A stretch of DNA of 64,000 nt from Chloroflexota bacterium. Lineage in GTDB: Bacteria; Chloroflexota; Anaerolineae; Aggregatilineales; Ch27. Below, piece after piece: positions 52,481 to 59,224 of this stretch. A program made the position numbers and the translations under genes. The notes under the pieces were generated by a model, which made no database searches, was not told where the DNA came from, and was given only the letters and a program-made list of their open reading frames with translations. Every line of letters starts with the position of its first letter. Position 1 is the stretch's first letter. Location of the stretch: assembly GCA_019873685.1 (NCBI GenBank), contig JAIOAT010000011.1, forward strand, positions 19,353 to 83,352, in the 5' to 3' direction.

Positions 52481-53398
52481 ATGATTGTCACGATCCTGGG
52501 ATCGGGGGGCGGTACGGGCATCCCTAACCCGTTTTGCCAGTGCCCGACGTGCGAGACAGCGCGGCAGCACGGCGGCCGGGACCGCCGCAATGCGCCAGCA
52601 GTGCTGATCAACGACGATCTGTTGATCGACTGCGGCCCCGACGTGATCAACAGCGCCCGGCAACTGGGACTGTCGCTGGCTTCTCTGCAGGCGCTGGTGA
52701 TCACGCACCGGCACAGTGATCATCTCGATCCCTGGTTCTTTCGCTCTCGGCGAAGCGTCAAGAATACGGAATTGCCGCTGCTGACCGTCTACGGCCCACG
52801 CGACGCTCTCGATTCTGTCTTTGACTTTTATGCGCGGACGTTCGGCTGGAACCGGCCCATGCTGGAACAGGAAACGCGCACTATCTGGCATCCGGTGGAA
52901 AGCGGAAGCCGCAAACTGATCGGGCGCTACCGGTTGCAGTTTTTCCCTGCCACCCATGGCGACGCGATGCTCCAGGCAGTACTCGTCGGCGTGCGGGATG
53001 CGCAGGCGGGCTATTTTCACTGCTATGACAGCGGTCCGTTGACAGAGGAAGCATGGGCAATGCTGAGTGATCAGCGCTTCGATGCAGCGGCTATCGACGC
53101 TACCATCGGGCGGCAGGACGACTTTGCCAGCACCGAGCACATGACTGCTGCCCAGGCGATCGAGACAGCGCAACGTCTGCGCGAGATGGGCATTCTGGCT
53201 CCGGAAGGGTACGCGCTGGCAACGCACTTCGTCCATCAGGATGCCGGCAGCCACGAAGAGAAGGCGGCTTTCTACGCGCCGCAGGGCATGACCCCCGCTT
53301 ATGATGGGCTGCGGCTGACGCTGGGCGAAGGAGCGGAGACTCCGCCGGAGGAGATCGACTCGGCTGAGGACTGGGAAGCATCCGGGATGCAGGAATGA
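52481..53398 (+). CDS. Metallo-beta-lactamase-fold hydrolase (PhnP/LipB-like)
   Basis: The 305-aa protein has the MBL metal site 'THRHSDHLD' (HxHxDH), a later 'THGD' and 'DATIG', and an N-terminal 'TILGSGGGTGIPNPFCQCPTC' characteristic of the PhnP/PqqB-like branch with a Cys-rich start that may hold a structural zinc. The family includes phosphodiesterases acting on cyclic phosphates. ATG 52481 is chosen; the first 11 residues of the track's ORF overlap the previous gene's end. It is 40 bases from the HAD gene and in the same direction. Confidence 0.82.
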   Translation: MIVTILGSGGGTGIPNPFCQCPTCETARQHGGRDRRNAPAVLINDDLLIDCGPDVINSARQLGLSLASLQALVITHRHSDHLDPWFFRSRRSVKNTELPLLTVYGPRDALDSVFDFYARTFGWNRPMLEQETRTIWHPVESGSRKLIGRYRLQFFPATHGDAMLQAVLVGVRDAQAGYFHCYDSGPLTEEAWAMLSDQRFDAAAIDATIGRQDDFASTEHMTAAQAIETAQRLREMGILAPEGYALATHFVHQDAGSHEEKAAFYAPQGMTPAYDGLRLTLGEGAETPPEEIDSAEDWEASGMQE

Positions 53399-53438
53399 CG
53401 CTGGCAGCAGGCGCGATGGCGGCGGACAGGGGAGAGCC

Positions 53439-53903
53439 ATGATCGAGATCGATATTCCTGGCAAAGAGGTGTTGCGGCTGGAACACGCCGTTTTTGATGT
53501 CAACGGTACGCTGGCGCTGGATGGGGAGTTGTTACCCGGTGTGGCGGAGCGACTGGCTGCGCTGGGCCAGCGCCTGACACTGCACATGCTCACCGCCGAC
53601 ACACATGGCCGGCAGGCTGCCATTGATGCGGTGCTGGGCTTCCGGGCGACGATTGTCAGCCGCGGCTCGGTGGAGAAGGCGGCTTATGTGCTCTCGCTGG
53701 GCGGGCAGGGGGTGGTCGCCATTGGCAACGGCGCCAACGACGCCCACATGTTCCAGGCTGCCGCCCTGAGTATCGCCGTCCTCGGCCCGGAAGGGCTGGC
53801 CTTTGACGCGATCAAGAGCGCGGACGTGATCACCGGCTCAATCCTGGACGCGCTGGATTTGCTGCTGAAGCCGGATCGCCTGCGGGCGACCCTGCGCCGT
53901 TAG
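53439..53903 (+). CDS. HAD-family hydrolase (soluble P-type ATPase-like)
   Basis: The 154-aa product contains HAD motif I 'FDVNGTLALDG', a Thr/Ser region 'LHMLTADTHG' as motif II and motif IV 'GNGANDAHMF'. It lacks a cap domain and resembles the phosphorylation domain of P-type ATPases, as in small soluble HAD proteins of unknown substrate. The first Asp of motif I is present but the second Asp of DxDG is Asn (DVNGT), which is also seen in this subgroup. GGGGAGAG precedes the ATG. Confidence 0.82.
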   Translation: MIEIDIPGKEVLRLEHAVFDVNGTLALDGELLPGVAERLAALGQRLTLHMLTADTHGRQAAIDAVLGFRATIVSRGSVEKAAYVLSLGGQGVVAIGNGANDAHMFQAAALSIAVLGPEGLAFDAIKSADVITGSILDALDLLLKPDRLRATLRR

Positions 53904-53947
53904 CATCTGATGGCTCCGCTGAGACGCAGGTTCAAATCTGTGGGGAT

Positions 53948-53978
53948 GCCGGGGTGGACTTGCCCCCCGGCGTTCTTG
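53948..53978 (+). terminator. Terminator after HAD gene
   Basis: GCCGGGG / CCCCGGC hairpin followed by GTTCTTGTT, about 45 bases beyond the HAD stop. Confidence 0.65.
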
Positions 53979-54031
53979 TTGCCGTTGCCCCGTTTTTTAT
54001 CCTGTTATCTTGTGTGCACCGGGAGGACCCT

Positions 54032-54367
54032 GTGGCGCTCTTTCTGATCAAGTTCTTTCACAGCATCGTCTTTGTCGTAGAAAGCGCCGCGATTCTCTAC
54101 CTCCTCTACAGCGGCCTGTTCAACGTTCGCAGCCCCTGGCTGGGGGTAGCGGTGGTGCTGGTACTGGCCGAGGTGGTGGTATACGTTGGCAATGGTACAC
54201 GCTGCCCGCTGACCAGGCTGGCCCGCCAGATGGGCGACAAAACCGGCGATGACTTCATCGCCGATATCTTCCTGCCTGCCTGGTTCACGCCGCTGATCCC
54301 GCGTATTTGCGGCTCGTTGGCTGCGGTCGGGATGATACTGGTTGTGGTGCGCCTGCTGATCGGATGA
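54032..54367 (+). CDS. Small integral membrane protein
   Basis: Three hydrophobic segments (about residues 2-28, 33-50 and 86-111) separated by 'GNGTRCPLTRLARQMGDKTGDDFIADIFLPAWFTP' define a three-helix membrane protein of 111 aa. The 'RCPLT' loop before an 'MGDxTGDDF' sequence recalls small DUF2784-like proteins, but I would not assign it. GTG 54032 with GGAGGA upstream is preferred to the longer ORF. It lies just upstream of, and in the same direction as, the TetR gene, which has its own promoter. Confidence 0.65.
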   Translation: MALFLIKFFHSIVFVVESAAILYLLYSGLFNVRSPWLGVAVVLVLAEVVVYVGNGTRCPLTRLARQMGDKTGDDFIADIFLPAWFTPLIPRICGSLAAVGMILVVVRLLIG

Positions 54368-54393
54368 TCGCGCTGGTGTGACCAGCACCCCGG

Positions 54394-54421
54394 TTGACGT
54401 CGTACCGGGGTGACTTATAAT
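54394..54421 (+). promoter_or_regulatory. Promoter of tetR and probably the acyl-CoA operon
   Basis: TTGACG, a 16-base spacer and a perfect TATAAT. The -10 overlaps the palindromic operator, so repressor binding would block polymerase. Confidence 0.85.
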
Positions 54422-54440
54422 CAAATCATTGTTTGATTAT
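54417..54440 (+). promoter_or_regulatory. TetR-type operator
   Basis: ATAATCAAA-TCATTG-TTTGATTAT, a perfect nine-base inverted repeat with a six-base centre. It overlaps the -10 and lies 22 bases before the TetR start codon, strongly suggesting autoregulation. Confidence 0.8.
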
Positions 54441-54461
54441 CGCCATCTGGAGTGTGAGATT

Positions 54462-55061
54462 ATGGCGCGGAGACCCGCCAGCCAGACGGTCAGCCGCCGG
54501 GCCATTCTGGAGGCCGCGGCGCGCGTTTTTCATGAGCGTGGCTATCACGGGGCGACGATGCAGGACATCAGCGGCGCTGTTGGCCTAACGGCCGGCAGCC
54601 TGTACCACCATTTCAGCGGCGGCAAGGAGGCTATCTTCCTGGCGGTGCTGGAAGCCGGGCTGGCGCAGGTGACCGCTGATCTCAAGGCTATCGTGGCGCT
54701 GCCGTTGCCGCCGGATGAGAAGTTGCGCCGCGCCATCTGCGCCCATGTTCTCAGCGTAACCGAGCACGTGGCGGTCGCCGCGCTGATGGTTTTTGAGATG
54801 CGCACGGCGCTCAGCCTGCCGGAGGCACCAGCCCGTTACCTGACCGCCCGCGACGCCTTTGAAGGACTGTACCGCCAGATGATCGCCGAGGGCATTGCTG
54901 CGGGGGTATTCCGCCCGGTGGATGTCGGGGTGTTTACCCGCACGCTGCTGGGCGCGGCCAATTGGGTCAGCGTGTGGTACCGCCCGGAAGGGCGGTTGAC
55001 TGGCGTTGACATCGCCGGGCAGATCGCCGATATTTTTCTCAACGCATTGCGAGCAGGGTAG
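54462..55061 (+). CDS. TetR/AcrR-family transcriptional regulator (putative beta-oxidation regulator)
   Basis: The 199-aa protein has an N-terminal TetR DNA-binding domain ('SRRAILEAAARVFHERGYHGATMQDISGAVGLTAGSLYHHFSGGKEAIF') and a helical ligand-binding domain related to TetR_C_33/KstR-type regulators ('LLGAANWVSVWYRPEGRLT'). That C-terminal 'NWVxxWYRPxG' signature is common in regulators of acyl-CoA metabolism. ATG 54462 follows GGAG. It is the first gene of the block leading into ferredoxin, flavoprotein and beta-oxidation genes, which it presumably represses, with an acyl-CoA as the likely inducer (inference). Confidence 0.88.
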   Translation: MARRPASQTVSRRAILEAAARVFHERGYHGATMQDISGAVGLTAGSLYHHFSGGKEAIFLAVLEAGLAQVTADLKAIVALPLPPDEKLRRAICAHVLSVTEHVAVAALMVFEMRTALSLPEAPARYLTARDAFEGLYRQMIAEGIAAGVFRPVDVGVFTRTLLGAANWVSVWYRPEGRLTGVDIAGQIADIFLNALRAG

Positions 55062-55092
55062 ACCTGTTCACCGCTGGAGTGGAGGGGGAATC

Positions 55093-55326
55093 GTGTCACC
55101 ATCATCACCGCGTACATCACTGCTCATGGTGGATCGGGACAGGTGCGGCATCTGTGGGTGCTGCGTGCCGGTATGCGCCACAGTCGCCCTGGTGCTGCAC
55201 GACGCGTATCTGGAAGTCATCAACGACCGCTGTACCTCCTGCCAGAAGTGCATCGTGGTCTGTCCAACCCATGCGCTTTCTGAGGTTGCGCTGACGGCAA
55301 TGGCAACGCAGGGAGGGGGGCGGTGA
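55093..55326 (+). CDS. 2[4Fe-4S] ferredoxin
   Basis: A 77-aa protein with two ferredoxin cluster motifs: 'CGICGCCVPVC' and 'CTSCQKCIVVCP'. The first is CxxCxxCxxxC with the final cysteine followed by Ala rather than Pro. GTG 55093 with GGAGGGGG is used; an ATG at 55126 is an alternative that would remove an 11-residue leader. Its stop overlaps the start of the flavoprotein (GTGA), so it is probably the electron donor or acceptor of that enzyme. Confidence 0.85.
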   Translation: MSPSSPRTSLLMVDRDRCGICGCCVPVCATVALVLHDAYLEVINDRCTSCQKCIVVCPTHALSEVALTAMATQGGGR

Positions 55327-56510
55327 AACTGCAGGAAGCTTACGATATCGTTGTGGTCGGCGGCGGGCCGGGCGGCGCGGCAGCGGCGATCACAGCGGCC
55401 CGGCGCGGCTTGAGCGTGCTCCTGATTGAAAAGCGACAGGAGATCGGCACGCCCGTCCGCTGCGCGGAAGCGATTGGCCGCGACCAGGTAGCGCCGTTCA
55501 TTGCCCTGGACCCGGCCTGGATCGCTGCGGAGATCGACGCTTTTCGCATCTTCGGGCCATCCGGCCAGTCGGTGCGGGTCCCGCCGACATCGCCCACGAT
55601 TGTGGTGGAGCGCAAGATTTTCGACCGGGAGCTGGTCAATGCGGCAGTGCGGGCCGGGGCGACCGCGCGGGCCATGACGCGGGCCACCGGCCTGATCATC
55701 GAAGATGGCTTTGTGCGCGGGGTGAAGATGATCAGCCTGGGCCGGGAGGAAACGGTGCGGGCCAGAGTCGTCATCGGCGCGGACGGGCCAGAATCGCAGG
55801 TAGGGCTATGGGCCGGGCTGAGCACCATGCCGCGCATGGCCGACTACTATACCGCTGTCCAGTACCTGCTGGCCGGAATTCCGCTGGACGACCCCCGCGA
55901 ATGCCAGTACCACATCGGCAACGATCTCGCGCCGGGGGGGTATGCCTGGGTCTTTCCCAAAGGGCCGGATAAAGCCAATGTTGGACTGGTGATCACGGCC
56001 ACCCATGAGAAGAACGGTCGGAGCGCGCAGGAGTACCTGGACGCTTTTGTTGAGCGACGTTTCCCCGGCGCGTCTGTCCTGGCCCTGATTCTGGGCGGCA
56101 TCCCGGTTGGCGGTACGGTCAAAGAACTGGTCGGGAACGGCGTGATGTTGGTTGGCGATGCGGCCCACCAGGCTGAGCCGATCACCGGCGGCGGGATCAA
56201 CCTGGCGATCTTCGCCGGGGAGATGGCTGCCAGCGTCGCCGCTGATGCCATCGCCGCCGGGGACTGGTCAAAGAAAGCGCTGGAAGCTTATCCTCGCCGC
56301 TGGCATCAGGAGCACGGGCGCGCCATCAAGAGCATGGCGGCGCTGCGCCACAGTGTGCTGAAGTTCTCTGACGAGCGTTACGACCGGCTGGTGGCCCTGG
56401 CGGCGGAACTACCGCTGGCGGAGATGAGTGTGTTTGACATCATCCTCCGCGTGCTACGCCATGATCCCGGTCTGTTGCTGGCAGCGCGGGAGTTCCTCAT
56501 CCCGACCTGA
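55323..56510 (+). CDS. Geranylgeranyl reductase-family FAD oxidoreductase
   Basis: The 395-aa flavoprotein has an N-terminal FAD-binding motif 'DIVVVGGGPGGAAAAITAARRG', 'GTPVRCAEAIGR' with the conserved cysteine, the DG motif 'VIGADGPESQVG', and 'GVMLVGDAAHQAEPITGGGINLAIFAGEMAA'. This is the geranylgeranyl reductase family, which saturates isoprenoid chains or acts as a ferredoxin:quinone/flavin enzyme. With a ferredoxin overlapping its start codon, ferredoxin-dependent reduction of a polyprenyl lipid is plausible; an ETF-quinone-oxidoreductase-like role in beta-oxidation is another possibility. Its 3' end is duplicated just downstream. Confidence 0.82.
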   Translation: MKLQEAYDIVVVGGGPGGAAAAITAARRGLSVLLIEKRQEIGTPVRCAEAIGRDQVAPFIALDPAWIAAEIDAFRIFGPSGQSVRVPPTSPTIVVERKIFDRELVNAAVRAGATARAMTRATGLIIEDGFVRGVKMISLGREETVRARVVIGADGPESQVGLWAGLSTMPRMADYYTAVQYLLAGIPLDDPRECQYHIGNDLAPGGYAWVFPKGPDKANVGLVITATHEKNGRSAQEYLDAFVERRFPGASVLALILGGIPVGGTVKELVGNGVMLVGDAAHQAEPITGGGINLAIFAGEMAASVAADAIAAGDWSKKALEAYPRRWHQEHGRAIKSMAALRHSVLKFSDERYDRLVALAAELPLAEMSVFDIILRVLRHDPGLLLAAREFLIPT

Positions 56511-56743
56511 GTGTCGTTAGGCGGGGGGCTGTCCGCCAGGGCGGGCCTCCCGTCTGCAGTGTAGATCAAGCAGGGGGGCGCATGCTGGAAAGATGAGTGC
56601 GTTTGACATCATCCTCCGCGTGCTACGCCATGATCCCGGTTTGTTGCTGGCAGCGCGGGAGTTCCTCATCCCGACCTGAGTGTCGTTAGGCGGGGGGCCT
56701 GTCCGCCAGGGCGGGCCTCCCGTCTGCAGTGTAGATCAAGCAG
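56422..56743 (+). repeat. Tandem duplication of 3' end of reductase gene
   Basis: Copy 1 (56422-56573) and copy 2 (56591-56743) are about 152 bases and differ at roughly three positions, separated by 17 bases. Both include the last 29 codons of the reductase and the following GGCGGGG.../...CCGCC hairpin region. Confidence 0.92.
56593..56679 (+). pseudogene. Duplicated 3' fragment of geranylgeranyl reductase gene
   Basis: The second copy retains the 28-residue C-terminal reading frame ('MSAFDIILRVLRHDPG...') and stop codon, with the 'MSVFD' of the gene changed to 'MSAFD'. It has no ribosome site of its own and is a remnant of the duplication, not a likely functional gene. Confidence 0.8.
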
Positions 56744-56786
56744 CGGCGTTCCCGCTGGAAGAGAGGCCGAGAAGGAGCAGCCCGGA

Positions 56787-57878
56787 ATGGTGTCGTTTAC
56801 CCCCACTGAAGAGCAGCAGATGTTGATCGAGACGATTCATCGCTATGCCGAGGCGCAGGTGCGACCAATCGCCCACGAGGCGGATGAAACGGGCGAAATC
56901 CCCGCCGGGGTGCTGCGGGCTGGCTGGGAGATCGGCCTGATCCCGGCGGCGCTGCCGGAGGCGTACGGCGGCCTGGGCGAGCACGAAGCGCTGACCGGCG
57001 TCCTGGCGGCGGAGGAACTGGCCTGGGGCGACCTGGCTGTAGCGCTCAAAGTGCTGGCTCCGGCCCTCTTCGCCTATCCGGTGCTGATGGCCGGGACGGC
57101 GGCGCAACAGGCTGAACTACTGCCGCTTTTCGCCGGTGATTATATTCCCGTGACCGCTGCGCTGGCTGAGCCAGGGCTGTTCTTTGATCCTCGCGCCCTG
57201 GCGACGACGGCCACTGCTCAGGGTGACGGCTACATCCTCAACGGGCTTAAGCGCAATGTCCCGCTGGCAGCTGAGGCGCAAAAGCTGCTCATCTACGCCC
57301 GTGAGGACAGCGGGACGGTCGGGGCGTACATCGTCGATGCCGGGGCGGACGGGCTGACGATCGGAGAACGGGAGAAGCTGATGGGCATCCGCGCCCTGCC
57401 GACGTACCCGGTCACGCTTTCCGGCGTGCGCGTCGACGCGGCGCGGCGGCTGGGCGGGGAGGCTCCGCTGCCGTATGAGGCGATTCTCAACCGCCAGCAG
57501 GTCGCCCTGGCGGCGCTGGCGGTTGGTGTGGCGCGGGCGGCTTTTGAGTATGCACGCGACTATGCCAAAGGACGCGTGCAGTTTGGCGCGCCAATTGCCA
57601 CCAAACAGGCCATCGCTTTCATGCTGGCCGAGATGGCGATCGAGGTCGACGCAGCGCGGCTGATGGCCTGGGAAGCGGCCTGGAAGCTTGACCAGGGGCA
57701 AGACGCCACGCGCGAGGCTTACCTGGCGAGTCGCTACGCCGCCGATACAGTCGTTTTCGTGGCGGATAGCGCCGTGCAAACGCTGGGCGGCTACGGCTTC
57801 ATCCGTGAATATCCGGTGGAGCGCTGGCTGCGGGATGGGCGGGGATTTGCCATGTTCTGCGGCCTGGCAATTGTTTGA
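56787..57878 (+). CDS. Acyl-CoA dehydrogenase-like subunit lacking the usual catalytic Glu motif
   Basis: The 363-aa protein has the acyl-CoA dehydrogenase fold: an N-terminal helical domain, a beta domain, and C-terminal 'RVQFGAPIATKQAIAFMLAEM' and 'VQTLGGYGFIREYPVERWLRD' (FAD contacts). The usual 'A-M/L-T-E-P-x-x-G-S-D' is reduced to 'AALAEPGLFFD', and the final 'YEGT' segment carrying the catalytic glutamate is replaced by 'GRGFAMFCGLAIV'. With the next gene, which has that motif, it may form a heteromeric enzyme, as known for some mycobacterial FadE pairs. ATG 56787 is near AGGAGC. Confidence 0.82.
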   Translation: MVSFTPTEEQQMLIETIHRYAEAQVRPIAHEADETGEIPAGVLRAGWEIGLIPAALPEAYGGLGEHEALTGVLAAEELAWGDLAVALKVLAPALFAYPVLMAGTAAQQAELLPLFAGDYIPVTAALAEPGLFFDPRALATTATAQGDGYILNGLKRNVPLAAEAQKLLIYAREDSGTVGAYIVDAGADGLTIGEREKLMGIRALPTYPVTLSGVRVDAARRLGGEAPLPYEAILNRQQVALAALAVGVARAAFEYARDYAKGRVQFGAPIATKQAIAFMLAEMAIEVDAARLMAWEAAWKLDQGQDATREAYLASRYAADTVVFVADSAVQTLGGYGFIREYPVERWLRDGRGFAMFCGLAIV

Positions 57879-57919
57879 GTGGTGCGTATCGGGTCTTGAA
57901 TGGGGCAGGAGCGCGAACG

Positions 57920-59173
57920 ATGGCAATCAGCTTTGCAATGCCTGAGCGCGTGGAGCGCGAGCGGATGATGGCCCAGGCGCTGGCCGAAGGGATCATGCGC
58001 CCGGTTTCCCGCCAGCTGGACGAGAACGAACATGAGCGCCCGGTCGATTTCATCAAGCTGATCTGGCCGGTGATGCGCGATCAACAGGCCCGCGCCCTTG
58101 ACCGGCTCAAAGCGCCGCCGGACCCCGAAAAGGAAAAGAAGCCGCGCAGCACCTACCTGGCCATGATGGTACAGATCGAGGCGCTCTCCTGGGGCGACGC
58201 CGGGCAGTACCTGTGCATCCCGTCGCCGCTGTTGGCCGGGGCGGCCATCGAAGCGGTTGGTACACCGGAGCAGAAGGAGCGCTTCCTGCGGCGCTTCGCC
58301 GAGGGCGATGCTCCCAGATGGGGCGCGATGGCCATGACCGAGCCAAACGCTGGCTCTGACACGAAAGCCATCGAAACGACGGCGGTGCTCGACCCGGAAA
58401 CCCGTGAGTGGATCCTCAACGGTGAGAAGATCTTCATCACCAGCGGAGGGCTGGCGCTCAGGGAATCGGATGGCATCGTGGTCGTCTGGGCGACGATCGA
58501 CCGGTCGGCGGGCCGGGCCGGGATGCGCCCGTTTGTCGTGGAAGCCGGGACGCCCGGCGTGACAGTCTCCAAGCCGGAGATCAAGCACGGTATCCGCGCC
58601 AGCGATACGGTTTCGATCAAGTTCGAGAACTGCCGCATTCCGTATGACAATTTGCTGGGCGATCCGGAAGTCCGGCGGGAGGGCAGCCGCGAGGGCTTCC
58701 GGGGAGCGATGGCGACATTCGATGCTTCCCGACCGCTGGTGGCTGCCAGCGCACTGGGCGTGGGCCGCGCCGCGCTGGAGTTCGTCAAAGAGACGCTTCA
58801 CCAGCACGGCATCGACATCCCTTATGACCAGCCCTATCACCGGCTGAGCGCCATCCAGCGCGATGTACTGGAAATGGAGGCGCAACTGAAAGCGGCCTAC
58901 CTGCTCACACTGCGGGCTACCGCCATGCTGGACGAAGGGCTGCGCAACAACCTGGAAGCGTCTATGGCCAAAGCTAAGGCCGGTAAAGCAGTCACGAAGG
59001 TGACACAAAAGGCCGTCGAACTGCTGGGCATGATGGGCTACAGCCGCGAGTGGCTGGTGGAGAAGTGGATGCGCGACGCCCGGATCAACGACATCTACGA
59101 GGGTACCGGGCAGATCAATTTGCTGATTGTGGCCCGCCGTATCCTGGGCTATAGCAGCAGCGAGTTGAGTTAA
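57920..59173 (+). CDS. Acyl-CoA dehydrogenase (catalytic subunit)
   Basis: The 417-aa enzyme oxidises acyl-CoA to trans-2-enoyl-CoA. It contains 'MAMTEPNAGSDTKAIE', 'WILNGEKIFITSGG', the helical C-terminal domain, and 'MRDARINDIYEGTGQINLL' with the catalytic glutamate. Start ATG 57920 follows AGGAG; the track's start overlaps the previous stop. It lies 41 bases after the first dehydrogenase-like gene and leads to the FadN-type gene, giving the order of the beta-oxidation steps. Confidence 0.92.
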   Translation: MAISFAMPERVERERMMAQALAEGIMRPVSRQLDENEHERPVDFIKLIWPVMRDQQARALDRLKAPPDPEKEKKPRSTYLAMMVQIEALSWGDAGQYLCIPSPLLAGAAIEAVGTPEQKERFLRRFAEGDAPRWGAMAMTEPNAGSDTKAIETTAVLDPETREWILNGEKIFITSGGLALRESDGIVVVWATIDRSAGRAGMRPFVVEAGTPGVTVSKPEIKHGIRASDTVSIKFENCRIPYDNLLGDPEVRREGSREGFRGAMATFDASRPLVAASALGVGRAALEFVKETLHQHGIDIPYDQPYHRLSAIQRDVLEMEAQLKAAYLLTLRATAMLDEGLRNNLEASMAKAKAGKAVTKVTQKAVELLGMMGYSREWLVEKWMRDARINDIYEGTGQINLLIVARRILGYSSSELS

Positions 59174-59224
59174 GCCGTCCGGCGGGATGTAGTCTGTAAC
59201 CCTGGATCATCTGGAGGGAGGGCG

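Noticed and set aside
53954-54031. Longer N-terminus for the small membrane protein
   Set aside because: The extra residues overlap the HAD terminator region, and GGAGGA directly precedes GTG 54032.
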